A stretch of 64,000 nucleotides of DNA from Halobacteriales archaeon QS_1_68_20 (lineage in GTDB: Archaea; Halobacteriota; Halobacteria; Halobacteriales; PXRE01): the NCBI GenBank assembly GCA_003021085.1, contig PXRE01000015.1, positions 1 to 64,000 on the forward strand. The letters are read 5' to 3'. The stretch's first letter is position 1. Each line of letters begins with the position of its first letter. Below are positions 16,368-25,208 of the stretch, in pieces. A program made the translations under genes and the position numbers. The notes beneath the pieces are model-generated. The model was given only the letters and a program-made list of their open reading frames with translations. It was not told where the DNA came from and made no database searches.

Positions 16368-16747
16368 ATGTCGAACGAGAACGGTCCAGTACGTGGTGGA
16401 ACTGCCGCTTCCGACCTGCTGGCCGCCATCGGGACGGTCGGCGGATTCGACGGGCGGTTCGCCCTGCTTTCTGACGCGCGGCGGCGGTACGTGGTCGCTT
16501 ACCTCCGTGAACTTTCCGACGGCGTCGCGGAGTTCGACGACCTCGTCGACACGGTCTTCGAACGAGAGACGGTCCCGCCGGGCCGGACCGACGAGGAGCA
16601 CCGCAAACGCATCGCCGTCGCACTCCACCCGTCCACGTGCCGATGCTGGTCGACCACGGGGTCCTAGAGTACGACTGGCGCCAGCGGACCGCCCGGTACC
16701 GGGGAGACGAGGCGCTCGAACGCCTCCTCCGGGCGGCCCAGGAGTGA
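16368..16747 (+). pseudogene. Frameshifted DUF7344 protein
   Basis: Frame one (from ATG 16368) gives MSNENGPVRGGTAASDLLAA, FALLSDARRRYVVAYLRELS and EEHRKRIAVALHP, then runs out of family after a one-base loss at about 16633. The next frame restores VHVPMLVDHGVLEYDWRQRT and EALERLLRAAQE to TGA 16747. With the frames joined, the hallmark LHHVHVPMLVDHGVLEYD is complete. A single indel is the only lesion, so sequencing error or very recent loss are both possible. Confidence 0.75.
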
Positions 16748-16885
16748 CTGCCCCGGGGAACTGACCGCCCCGGGGGCGGACCATCTCGCAGGCGTGATCG
16801 CCTCGCCGGGCGTGGCTCCGCGAGTGACGACCGACCGGCGATCCCGGCGCGAACGAGAGACGAATCCCGACGAGAACGACGACGG

Positions 16886-17871
16886 ATGATCGACATACAG
16901 CACGGAATCGAAGACGGAAACGACGTGGAATCGGAACTGGAACGGATCGTGGGAATCGACCTCCCGCCGGAGATCGACGCACTCGTCGAGGAGTACGACC
17001 GCCGGATCGGCCAGCCCGACCGGTACCTCTGGCGGTGGATCCACGCGCTCCGCCCGCACGTCACCCTCTCGACGGTCCTGCCACGTGACGTCGAGCGTGC
17101 ACGACGGGCGAAGACCGTGGCGTCGATGTACGTCGTCGTCCTCGAGGACCTGGGCGAACGGGACCGTGACCTGGCGACCTTCCACGAGGCGTCGAAGATC
17201 CCCTTCCCGTGGCAACGGCGCGACCCGGACCGGTCGGACGTCGACGGGGACGTCCTCCACGTGGCAGAGACGGTGTGGTCGACGTTCGAGGCGCTGGTCG
17301 CAGACAGTCCCGGTCGCGACGCGTACGGGGACCTGCTCTCGTTCGACCTCGGCCAGACGCTGAACGCCATCGAGTACTCCTACCTCGTCAACGAGAACCT
17401 CGAGATGGCCAACGAGGCGGAGAACTGGGCCTACGACTGCCACAACGTGATGCTGTTGCCGTACGTCGACGTGGACCTGATGTTCTCGACGGGGTTCGAC
17501 CGGACCGACCTCGGACCGTTGCGCCGCGGCGTCTGGGACGCCCAGCGTCTCGCCCGTATCGGGAACTGGATCACGACCTGGGAGCGGGAACCGGGCGAGG
17601 GCGACTTCACGTCCGGCGTCGTGGTCCGCGCGCTGGCCGACGGCGTCGTCGACCACCACGAACTGGCCGCACTCGACGACGCCGGGATCGCCGCTGTCGT
17701 CGGCAGGGTCAGGGACAGCGCATCGAGGACCGACTCCTCCGGGAGTGGGAGACGACCTACCGCGAGACGCTGGCGTTCGAGTCCCGGGTCTCGTCGGTCG
17801 ACTTCGGTGCGTACCTCGACGGGATGGAGACGGTCCTGGAGTACCACCTCGCGAGCAGGGGCCGGAAATGA
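16886..17871 (+). pseudogene. Terpene-synthase-like protein, frameshifted
   Basis: Residues 1-274 read from ATG 16886; after an indel near 17700-17720 the next frame ends the protein with RIEDRLLREWETTYRETLAF and LDGMETVLEYHLASRGRK (stop 17871), about 328 residues in all, the size of a class I terpene cyclase. An acidic patch LEDLGERDRD (86-95) lies at the place of the metal-binding D-rich motif, and N227, T231 and E235 in GNWITTWERE match the N(x)3(S/T)(x)3E metal triad. Family assignment rests on these motifs only. It overlaps a possible start of the following regulator (ATGA at 17868). Confidence 0.5.
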
Positions 17872-17978
17872 ACCCTGCCGACGTGACCGCCGCCAGGCGG
17901 CGCCATTCCGACGCGACCCAGCACCGCCGGGCGACCCCCGTGCCCGACGCAGAACGAACGACGAACCCATCCGAACCT

Positions 17979-18788
17979 ATGACCGAAGAGCAGAACGCCC
18001 AGGAGTTCCTGGTGGAGGTAGCGAAGCGGGCACCCCTGCTGGAGGCCCTCGACGAGCGGCCCTGCACCATGCAGGAACTCGACGACGACCTGTCGATGTC
18101 CCGCTCGACCATCCACCGGGCGCTCCAGACGCTCGAAGACCACCACGTGATAGAGAACCGCGACTCCCGGTACGCCCTCACGGGGTTCGGGCAGTACATC
18201 ACGGACGAAACGGCGACCTACCGGACGAAACTCGCCACGTCGCGGGACCTCGACGACTTCCTCGACGTGGTCGACGAGGCGGACATCGACGTTCCGCTGG
18301 AGGCGTTCGCCGACGCCGAAGTCACCCGACCGCAGCCACACCAGGCCCACCTCGGCCTCAAGCGGATCATCGACCTCATCGAGCGGTCGGCGTCCCTGCG
18401 GATGTTCTCCAGCATCATCTCGCCGATGTACGTCGACGTCGCCCACCGCGAGATCCTCGACGGCATGGAGATCGAGGTGATCTTCGACGCACGGATCGTC
18501 GACATCGTCCGGTCGGAGTACGCCGAGAAGGCGGTCGAAGCGCTGGAGACGGGCCGGTTCACCGTCCACGTCGGTACCGACATCCCGTTCGAACTGTTCA
18601 TCTACGACGACAAGCTGAGCATGGCCGTCCACGACGAGTCGGCACTGCCGCGACTGTTCCTGGAGACCGACGCGCCGGCCGCCATCGAGTGGGCCGAGGA
18701 CCTCTACCGCTCCTACCAGGCCGACGCCTGGCAGTTCTCCCCGGACCAGCTCGACCAGTTGCGCCGCACAGAAGGGAACTTATCGTAG
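17979..18788 (+). CDS. FilR1/COG4742-like winged-helix regulator
   Basis: 269 residues. N-terminal winged helix (about 8-75): FLVEVAKRAPLLEALDERPC, MQELDDDLSMSRSTIHRALQ, NRDSRYALTGFGQYI. The C-terminal half (about 115-265) resembles the effector domain of methanogen FilR1-type regulators: RSASLRMFSSIISPMYVDVA, LETGRFTVHVGTDIPFELFI, MAVHDESALPRLFLETDAPA. A further in-frame ATG at 17868 overlaps the stop of the terpene-synthase-like gene, so the two are probably transcribed together and this protein may control that gene. Ligand unknown. Confidence 0.75.
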   Translation: MTEEQNAQEFLVEVAKRAPLLEALDERPCTMQELDDDLSMSRSTIHRALQTLEDHHVIENRDSRYALTGFGQYITDETATYRTKLATSRDLDDFLDVVDEADIDVPLEAFADAEVTRPQPHQAHLGLKRIIDLIERSASLRMFSSIISPMYVDVAHREILDGMEIEVIFDARIVDIVRSEYAEKAVEALETGRFTVHVGTDIPFELFIYDDKLSMAVHDESALPRLFLETDAPAAIEWAEDLYRSYQADAWQFSPDQLDQLRRTEGNLS

Positions 18789-19080
18789 TCGCTCGCCGGA
18801 TTTCGCCACCGCCCAGCCAGTGACACACACCGAGTCACCGACCGCCGAACGTATTTCACCGATGAAATCGGTTCGATCGATCGCCGGAATCCGTCCGGGG
18901 ACACGGAGTTTCCTGTCGATGCCGTTCCCATAAATCATATTATAATTCCAACACCTATAAGACGGTGGGGCCGCTATCGCAATTCGAACCGGCCGCACGG
19001 GAGTTTCCAGGGTCGAGATATCGTCTCGCCTGAACGTCGTCCCGCAGTGACGGCTATCCGCGGCCAGGCAAGAGATATCC

Positions 19081-19380
19081 ATGATCGACGACAACACAGA
19101 CGAACCGGTGGCGGACGACGCACGCTCCGACCAGTACGCGTACGAGCACGACGACGGCCCGTTGAGTACGGCGATCGTCACCGCGGTCGCCGACGCAGAG
19201 GGTGTGGACCCCCTGGAGATGGATCCCCTCTACGGGGCCGTCAGGTCCGATCTCGTCGACGAGTTCGACGGTGCCGAGGTCGGTTGCGACGCCGAACTGA
19301 CGTTCTCCTACCACGGATACAAGGTCACCCTCGACGGCGACGGCGAGATTCGCCTCCGCCCGGTGTCGACCGTCAACTGA
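19081..19380 (+). CDS. HalOD1 output-domain protein
   Basis: A 99-residue protein with a 25-residue acidic leader and one HalOD1 domain: LSTAIVTAVADAEGVDPLEM, DPLYGAVRSDLVDEF, and hairpin ELTFSYHGYKVTLDGDGEIR. It is the third stand-alone HalOD1 gene of the window and the only one not beside HTH_10 or intact DUF7344 genes. The AT-rich stretch 18928-18962 upstream (CATAAATCATATTATAATTC) may hold a promoter, though it is 120 bases away. Confidence 0.75.
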   Translation: MIDDNTDEPVADDARSDQYAYEHDDGPLSTAIVTAVADAEGVDPLEMDPLYGAVRSDLVDEFDGAEVGCDAELTFSYHGYKVTLDGDGEIRLRPVSTVN

Positions 19381-19513
19381 TCGTCGCCCGACCGCTCGCG
19401 TTCGTCGTCCGCCGAGCGGAGTCGCTCGCTTCACCGTGGTCGGCGAGTGGTACCGAAGCGACGGGTTCCCGCAAAAACGATTTACGTCGAGGTACGCCGT
19501 ACCCGGAGCCATC

Positions 19514-19684
19514 GTGACGTCTCGACTATCGAGTTTTCCGGCCGGACTGGACGTGTCACTCACAGTCACCCAGGTATCACTTGCTCTCTTCGTGGCGCTC
19601 GCACTTCTCGTGGGAACCGGCCCGGTGGCGGCCGACGAAGAGGGCAACCCCGGGAACTCGTGCCCGGGCGAGAACGAAAACTAG
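19514..19684 (+). CDS. Small secreted peptide
   Basis: A 56-residue product from GTG 19514: a short polar N-terminus (TSRLSSFPAGLDVSL), one hydrophobic stretch (TVTQVSLALFVALALLVGTG) and a signal-peptidase-like PVAADEE, leaving an 18-residue exported peptide DEEGNPGNSCPGENEN. The GATTTACG box 25-35 bases upstream suits a leaderless transcript. The mature part has one cysteine and no recognised family. It could instead be an anchored single-TM peptide. Real but uncharacterised is the best reading. Confidence 0.45.
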   Translation: MTSRLSSFPAGLDVSLTVTQVSLALFVALALLVGTGPVAADEEGNPGNSCPGENEN

Positions 19685-19793
19685 GGACCGGCGAACGCCG
19701 ACGAACGCGGCGTGATCAGGTCGGGGCCGGGGATCACGAACGCCGCCGTCCAGATCGGGTGTGACCTCCCCGATGCGTAATTTCCCCGCGTAC

Positions 19794-20864
19794 TCAGATT
19801 TCGACGGCGAACCCGTCGTACTCGCTGGCCCGTTCCGCGAACGCGCCCAGCAGGTCCGCCGTCGCCACGAGGTCGTCGGTGTCGATGACCTCGACGGGCG
19901 TGTGCATGTACCGGTTGGGCACGCCGACGTTAAGCGACGGGATGCCGCCCCGCGAGGTGTAGAAGGCGTCGGCGTCGGTCCCCGTCGAGATGCCGGTGGC
20001 CTGCAATTGGACGGGCAGTTCGGCGCCGTCGGCGGCGTCCCTGACCGCCCGGACGAGTTCGGGGTGGTTCGAACTGCCCCGGGCGATCACCGGTCCGCCG
20101 CCCAGTTCGACGTCCGCCTCTTTCTTCGTCGCCGGTTCTTCCTTCGCGGACGTGTAGTCGGTGGCGTGGGTCACGTCGACCGCGATGGCGGCGTCCGGCG
20201 CGAGGTCGAACCCGACCATCTGCGCGCCGCGCTTGCCCAGTTCCTCCTGCACCGTCGAGACGGCGTAGACCGTCGCGTTGACGTCGGCCTCGACGGCCCG
20301 GCGCAGACCCTCGGCGGCCGCCCAGGTGCCGATGCGGTTGTCCAGCCCCCGGGCCGAGACGCGGGTACCTTCGAGGTCGCGGACGCCCGACGCGAAGGTG
20401 ATGGGGTCGCCCACCTCGACGAGTTCGCGGGCGTGCTCGCCGTCCTCGGCGCCGACGTCCGCGCGCTGTTTCCAGATTTCGTCGACCTCGTCGTCGTCGC
20501 GGTCCCGGAGGTGGATGGCCGACTGGCCGATCACGCCCTCGACCGGGCCGTCCGCGGTGTGGATGGTAATGTGTTGGCCCCGCGAGACGGAGGCGTCGGA
20601 TCCGCCGATCCGCCCGAGGTGGACGAACCCGTCGTCGTCGATCCGGCGGACGATGAACCCGATCTCGTCCGCGTGGCCGGTCAGCGCCACCTCGGGGTCG
20701 CCGCCCTCGTAGACGGCGACTGCGTTGCCGTAGGCGTCGGTCCGCACCTCGTCGGCGAACTCCTCCACGTCGTCGACCCACACGCGCTGGCCCTCGACCT
20801 CGAACCCGGAGGGACTGGGCGTTTCGAGCAGTCGATCCAGGAAGTCCCGTCGCTGTTGTTCCAT
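19794..20864 (-). CDS. M42 family aminopeptidase
   Basis: 356 residues, the normal size for the M42 tetrahedral aminopeptidases. Two-metal site residues are visible: TGHADEIGF (His/Asp near 62-65), GLDNRIGTW (bridging Asp), VQEELGKRG (catalytic and metal Glu pair), AVDVTHATD (metal Asp), and YMHTPVEV (C-terminal His). Substrate is N-terminal residues of short peptides in the cytoplasm; an endoglucanase label used for some relatives is unlikely. It is a single gene with its own start and a clear gap of 126 bases to the next gene. Confidence 0.9.
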   Translation of the reverse strand: MEQQRRDFLDRLLETPSPSGFEVEGQRVWVDDVEEFADEVRTDAYGNAVAVYEGGDPEVALTGHADEIGFIVRRIDDDGFVHLGRIGGSDASVSRGQHITIHTADGPVEGVIGQSAIHLRDRDDDEVDEIWKQRADVGAEDGEHARELVEVGDPITFASGVRDLEGTRVSARGLDNRIGTWAAAEGLRRAVEADVNATVYAVSTVQEELGKRGAQMVGFDLAPDAAIAVDVTHATDYTSAKEEPATKKEADVELGGGPVIARGSSNHPELVRAVRDAADGAELPVQLQATGISTGTDADAFYTSRGGIPSLNVGVPNRYMHTPVEVIDTDDLVATADLLGAFAERASEYDGFAVEI

Positions 20865-20990
20865 AGACCCGGCTTAGATGGGGGGTGTCAAGAATCCCCC
20901 GGCACGCTCCGGGGTTGCCGGCGACCGAACGTCGCTCCTTCCGGACCGGTGACCCGACCGTCGGCCGGCACGGCCGGTCGAACTACCCAC

Positions 20991-21655
20991 TCATCCCTCG
21001 TCCGGCATCTGCCGGACGGTCATCACTGGGACCGTCGACGACCGGACCACATTCCCGGCGACGCTGCCCAGCAGGTACCGCTGCAGTCCGGCCCGGCCGT
21101 GGGTGCCCATCACGATCACGTCGACGCCGTGTTCGTCGGCGTAATCGAGGATCTGCCGGTGGGGGACGCCCGTCGGAGTCGCGGCCCGGACCTCGTCGAC
21201 GCCGGCGTCGGTCGCGGCGCTATCGACCGTCTCGACCGCGGTCTCGGCCTGCTCGGCCAGGTGCTCCCGGATCGACCCCGATCGCCTGGCGAACCGCCAG
21301 GATCTGCTGTCGATCACCGACACCCCGTGGAGCGTCGAGCCGAAGTTCGACGCGAGGTCGACGCCGTCCTCGACCGCGGCGGTCGCCGCCTCGCTCCCGT
21401 CGGTCGTGACCAGTACGTCTTCGAACGGAAAGTGGGGCCCCTCGTCGCCGTGGGCGTGGACGGTCAGCACCGGGGGTCGGCCAGGCAGATCACCTTTTCG
21501 GCGACACTGCCGAGCAAGTACCGCTCGAACCCCGACAGGCCGTGGGACCCCAGGACGACGAGGTCGACGTCGTGGTCGGCCGCGTACGAGAGGGTGGCCC
21601 GGGACCCCTCGCTGCCGTCGGTCGGAACGAGGACGTTCTGGATGGTCGTCATCAC
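20991..21655 (-). pseudogene. Tandem UspA protein with lesion in first domain
   Basis: Starts MMTTIQNVLVPTDGSEGSRA and jumps straight to YAADHDVDLVVLGSHGLSGF, so about 60 residues are missing from the middle of the first universal-stress domain. The frame then breaks at about 21478 (reads CLADPRC and stops); one base over it continues PPVLTVHAHGDEG into a complete second UspA domain, VLVTTDGSEAATAAVEDGVD to GTHGRAGLQRYLLGSVAGNV (ATP-binding loop). The second domain has a possible GTG start at about 21471 and might survive alone. Confidence 0.75.
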
Positions 21656-21740
21656 GTGGGAGTACGGTCCGGACGTCCGTCAAATCGACCCGCTTCGGGC
21701 CAACAGTGAAGGCCTCGGAAGCCCCACGTTCACACGGCCC

Positions 21741-22016
21741 ATGAGCGACAGTAACCGGTCCCTGTTCCAGGTACACTTCCACAGCCACGGCGGCGTGCAA
21801 CTCGGCCCGCGGTCGCTCGGCCGCGGCCGCGAGTCCGAGGAGTCGATGATGGAGTCCGGCGAAGACGTCGAAACCGGCCTCTCGGTCGGCGCGATGGCCC
21901 TGCTGGTGTTCGGTCTCGCCGTCGGCGTCGCGCTCGTCCGGCGGCGCCGCCGCCAGCGCCGCGCGCGGACGGAACCGGAGCAGAAGAATCTTGACCGGTG
22001 GATTCCAACGCGATAG
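21741..22016 (+). CDS. Small single-helix membrane protein
   Basis: A 91-residue product: a polar N-terminal half with His/Gly (LFQVHFHSHGGVQLGPRSLG), one transmembrane helix (LSVGAMALLVFGLAVGVALV) and a strongly basic tail (RRRRRQRRARTEP). This is the layout of a C-terminally anchored protein with a positive-inside tail. It ends two bases before the GTG of the metalloprotease gene, so the two are probably an operon. Family not recognised. Confidence 0.55.
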   Translation: MSDSNRSLFQVHFHSHGGVQLGPRSLGRGRESEESMMESGEDVETGLSVGAMALLVFGLAVGVALVRRRRRQRRARTEPEQKNLDRWIPTR

Positions 22017-22017
22017 C

Positions 22018-22971
22018 GTGAGCATCCTGCAAAGCGTGCGGGCCGTCGCCGGGGCGTCCGGCGAGGGCCACGTCGACTGGACGGCGGCGGCCGACGCGGC
22101 GAAGGCGTCGACCGACCCCGGATCGCTGGCGCTGACGGCACGGCAGCGCGAGGCGTACGCCGAGGACGTCCGCGAGGCCCGCGACCGCGCCCGGGCCGTC
22201 ACCGGTCTCGGGTTCGACCTGCCGGCGACCGCCGAGGTACAGAACCGTCACCACTGGATCGACGCGAACGTGGCGACGTTCGCGCGCGTGATGGAACCGC
22301 TGGAACGGCACGCCCCCTCGCTGTTCCCGGACGTCGCCCGGACGATGAACACCGGGACGATGGGCGTCATGCTCGCGGTGCTCGGCCGGAACGTCCTCGG
22401 GCAGTACGACCCGCTGTTGCTGGCGGAGGGCGACGAGCACGCGCTGTACTTCGTCCACCCCAACATCGAGCGGGTGGCGGGGGAACTGGAGGTGGACCGC
22501 GAGCGGTTCCGCCGCTGGATCGCGTTCCACGAGGTGGCCCACGCCGCCGAGTTCGGTGCCGCGCCGTGGCTCTCGACGCACCTCGAAGAGCGCGTCGAGC
22601 GCGGCGTCGACGCGCTGGCCGGCGGGACCCTGGACCGCGACGCCTTCCGCGAACTGGACGCCGCGATGACCGCCGTCGAGGGGTACGCGGAACTCGTGAT
22701 GGACCGGGCGTTCGACGAGGAGTACGCCGACCTCCGGCAGAAACTCGACGAGCGACGGCAGGGTCGCGGCCCGCTGTCGCGCATCCTGCGACGGGTCCTC
22801 GGCCTCGGCCTGAAGCGCCGGCAGTACGAGCGCGGCAAGGAGTTCTTCGGCACGGTCGCCGACGAGGTGGGCGTCGAAGGTGCCGGCGTCGTCTGGGAGC
22901 GCCCCGAGAACCTCCCCACCGACGACGAACTGGACGACCCCCACGCCTGGCTCCGCCGGGTCGACGCCTGA
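22018..22971 (+). CDS. DUF2342 zinc-dependent metalloprotease-like protein
   Basis: 317 residues of the DUF2342 (F420-biosynthesis-associated/zinc hydrolase) family found in actinobacteria and haloarchaea. A zinc motif HEVAHAAEF (HExxH) lies near residue 178, preceded by WIAF and by the conserved ANVATFARVMEPLE and MGVMLAVLGRNVLGQYDPLL. A further Glu after AVEGYAELVMD may be the third ligand. The GTG at 22018 directly follows the stop of the small membrane protein. Proteolysis is predicted, not proven, for the family. Confidence 0.8.
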   Translation: MSILQSVRAVAGASGEGHVDWTAAADAAKASTDPGSLALTARQREAYAEDVREARDRARAVTGLGFDLPATAEVQNRHHWIDANVATFARVMEPLERHAPSLFPDVARTMNTGTMGVMLAVLGRNVLGQYDPLLLAEGDEHALYFVHPNIERVAGELEVDRERFRRWIAFHEVAHAAEFGAAPWLSTHLEERVERGVDALAGGTLDRDAFRELDAAMTAVEGYAELVMDRAFDEEYADLRQKLDERRQGRGPLSRILRRVLGLGLKRRQYERGKEFFGTVADEVGVEGAGVVWERPENLPTDDELDDPHAWLRRVDA

Positions 22972-23063
22972 TCGGTTTCGGCCAGCGGCCTCGTTCTCGC
23001 GCATCTTCGCCGTACCAGCGACTCGAATCCGGGTCACGGCGCCCGACTCGAATTTGAATCAAA

Positions 23064-23152
23064 GCGCGCGCGAGCAACGCGCGCGAGAGGGACGAAGTAC
23101 CGCAGTGAAACGAGTAACGCAGTCGGCTGGGGAGGGTGTGGCTATCCCTAGG
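23064..23152 (+). repeat. Dispersed element B, copy 2
   Basis: Reads GCGCGCGCGAGCAACGCGCG, GAGAGGGACGAAGTACCGCA, GAGTAACGCAGTCGGCTGGG, GAGGGTGTGG and ATCCCTAG. It matches copy 1 at 7444-7528 read on the other strand. Confidence 0.65.
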
Positions 23153-23156
23153 CCAA

Positions 23157-23199
23157 GTGGTCGCTAGCGTCGATCCTTGCTCAATCAGGATCGCTAGCG
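23157..23199. repeat. Palindromic core between elements B and A
   Basis: GTGGTCGCTAGCG (23157-23169), GATCC, an 11-base loop, GGATCGCTAGCG: the CGCTAGCG..GATCC arm is mirrored exactly, giving a stable hairpin. The single-arm form GTGGTCGCTAGCGTCGATCC is at 7390-7410 and GTGGTCGCTAGCGTTG at 34217-34233. Confidence 0.6.
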
Positions 23200-23210
23200 G
23201 CACGCAACGC

Positions 23211-23412
23211 CTAGTGGTCAACCTCACGCCTCCCCAGCCGCGGGGCTCGGCGAGGCGGCCGGCCCGCGGGGCCACCGTCAGAGACAAGCGCTGACGAGCC
23301 TCCGGCTCGCCGGAGACGCCGCGCCTCCCCCGGGCCACCGGGAGAGCAAGCGCTCCCGAGCTCCCGCTCACGTCCGTTCGCGGGAACCTCGCACGCGTTG
23401 CTCGCGCGCGCC
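23211..23412 (-). repeat. Dispersed hairpin element A, copy 2 (inverted)
   Basis: The plus strand shows the reverse complement of the 34-kb copy: CAACCTCACGCCTCCCCAGC, then GTCAGAGACAAGCGCTGACG, AGCCTCCGGCTCGCCGGAGA, then ACCGGGAGAGCAAGCGCTCC and the GCGCGCGC end. A stretch of about 45 bases around the middle hairpins is identical to 34024-34233. It fills most of the space before panB. Confidence 0.7.
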
Positions 23413-23525
23413 GGGGAGCCAGGGCCGGTCGAGCGACGAAACCTGCAAGAACGACGCCAGTGATCCTGATACCCATAGCTTCCGGAACCGGGTCATTTAG
23501 CACCCGCGACGGTCAACCCTCGCGC

Positions 23526-24338
23526 ATGGTCACGGTGCAGGACCTCCAGCGGATGGCGGGCGAGGAGCCGATCACGATGCTGACCGCCTACGACGCGCCG
23601 ACCGCGGAGATCGTCGACGACGCCGATGTCGACGTGATCCTCGTGGGCGACAGCATGGGTAACGCCGTCCTGGGGTACGACTCGACGCTCCCGGTGACCG
23701 CCGACGAGGTCGCCAGCCGGACCGCCGCTGTCGCCCGAGGAACCGACGACGCGCTGGTGGTCGCGGACATGCCGTTCCTCTCCTTCGGCGCCGACGAGTC
23801 CGCGACGATCCAGCACTGCGGGCGGATGCTCAAGGAGGCCGACGCCGACGCCGTCAAACTCGAATCCGGTCCCCACACCGTCGAGGTGACCGAACGACTC
23901 GTCCAGCTGGGCATCCCGGTGATGGCCCACCTCGGGTTGACGCCCCAGCACGTCAACCAGCTCGGCGGCTACCGTCGCCAGGGGACCGACCAGGCGGCCG
24001 CAGAGCGCATCCTCGACCTCGCGCGAGCCCACGAGGAGGCCGGCGCCTTCTCACTGGTGCTGGAGCACGTCCCCGCGAACCTCGCGGCGGCGGTCACCGA
24101 GGCGCTCTCGATCCCGACCATCGGCATCGGCGCCGGCCCAGACTGCGACGGGCAGGTGCTGGTGCTCAACGACGCCGTCGGGCTGAGCGACTGGACGCCG
24201 CCGTTCGCCCGGGAGTTCGGCGACGTCCGCGGCGAGTACGAGCGGGCCGTCTCCGCCTACGTCGATGCCGTCGAGTCGGACGAGTTCCCCGCCGAGGAAC
24301 ACAGCCACGTCGAGGAAGACCTCGACGAACTTTACTGA
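23526..24338 (+). CDS. panB: 3-methyl-2-oxobutanoate hydroxymethyltransferase
   Basis: 270 residues. PanB transfers a hydroxymethyl group from methylene-tetrahydropterin to ketoisovalerate, giving ketopantoate for CoA synthesis. Hallmarks: MLTAYDAPTAEIVDDADVDV, ILVGDSMGNAVLGYDSTLPV (metal-binding Asp), AVKLESG, VMAHLGLTPQHVNQLGGYR, SIPTIGIGAGPDCDGQVLVL (active-site Glu/Asp region differs slightly but is complete). ATG 23526 is the first after the repeat block. It ends one base before the convergent hydrolase stop. Confidence 0.95.
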   Translation: MVTVQDLQRMAGEEPITMLTAYDAPTAEIVDDADVDVILVGDSMGNAVLGYDSTLPVTADEVASRTAAVARGTDDALVVADMPFLSFGADESATIQHCGRMLKEADADAVKLESGPHTVEVTERLVQLGIPVMAHLGLTPQHVNQLGGYRRQGTDQAAAERILDLARAHEEAGAFSLVLEHVPANLAAAVTEALSIPTIGIGAGPDCDGQVLVLNDAVGLSDWTPPFAREFGDVRGEYERAVSAYVDAVESDEFPAEEHSHVEEDLDELY

Positions 24339-25112
24339 TTACCGCAGATCCGTCAGGAAGGCCGAGAGCGTCTCGTTGAACGCCTCGGGCCGTTCGAGCA
24401 TCGAGAGGTGGGCGGCGTCGTCGATAGTCGTCCAGTCGCAGCTGGGCATCTCCTCGGCCAGGAACTCGTGGTACCACGGTGGCGTCAGTTTGTCGTGCTC
24501 GCCGGTCACCGCCAGCGCCGGAAGGTCGATCTCGCCAACGCGGTCGCGGACGTCGACCCCGTCGCAGGTCAGGAAGTCCCGGGCCGTGGTCGCCTGGCCC
24601 GTCTCGTACATCTCCTCCTTCGACAGTTCGACGTACTCCTCCGGGGCGTCGTAGAACAGTTTCCCCGGTTCGTGCAGGAACGCGACAGCCTGCTCGAAGT
24701 CCTCCTGTAACCAGACGCGCAGGTCCTCAAGTACCGAGAGCCGCGCCCCCGTGCCGACCAGACCGAGGCCGTCGATGTCGGCGTCTCGCTCCAGGGCGAC
24801 GTGCATGGCGACGGCACCCCCCAGCGAGTTGCCGACCAGCACGTCGGCGTCGACGGTCTCGGCGACCGCGAGCACGTCGTCGGCGTACGCCGAGAGCGCG
24901 CCCCAGCCGGGGTCGGCGTCGACGTCCGTCGACTCCCCGTGGCCGCTCAGATCGACGGCGGCGACGGGAAACTCCCCCGAGAGCCGGAACTGTCCCTTCC
25001 AGGCGCCGTGGGTCCCGCCGCTCCCGTGGACGAAAAGCACCGTCGGGCGCCCACCGCCCCGGTCGGACAGCCGGTAGGCCGTCGTCCGGCCGCGGTGGCT
25101 GACTGTCTCCAT
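24339..25112 (-). CDS. Alpha/beta hydrolase
   Basis: A 257-residue hydrolase. The oxyanion region VLFVHGSGGTHGAWKGQF, nucleophile elbow VGNSLGGAVAMH (Ser98 in GNSLGG), an acid near GEHDKLTPP, and the catalytic His in IDDAAHLSMLERPEAF are all present. Substrate cannot be told from sequence; esterase, lactonase and C-C hydrolase relatives all share this pattern. It faces panB tail to tail with no gap, so the two transcripts overlap or meet. Confidence 0.85.
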   Translation of the reverse strand: METVSHRGRTTAYRLSDRGGGRPTVLFVHGSGGTHGAWKGQFRLSGEFPVAAVDLSGHGESTDVDADPGWGALSAYADDVLAVAETVDADVLVGNSLGGAVAMHVALERDADIDGLGLVGTGARLSVLEDLRVWLQEDFEQAVAFLHEPGKLFYDAPEEYVELSKEEMYETGQATTARDFLTCDGVDVRDRVGEIDLPALAVTGEHDKLTPPWYHEFLAEEMPSCDWTTIDDAAHLSMLERPEAFNETLSAFLTDLR

Positions 25113-25208
25113 GCACGACCTAGGCGTGCGCGGAGAATAAACCCCCAGGAAACGGTCAATCCCAGGGGAACGGCCGAACTGCCGGCAGACGAAAAACGGA
25201 AGCGACGA

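Noticed and set aside
20991-21470. Second UspA domain as a separate healthy gene
   Set aside because: A GTG at about 21471 could start it, but there is no promoter, and the preceding half-domain shows the locus is a broken two-domain gene.
19761-22016. Long plus-strand frame opposite the M42 peptidase and UspA genes
   Set aside because: Only its last 92 codons (from ATG 21741) stand alone with a sensible layout; the rest is antisense to real genes.
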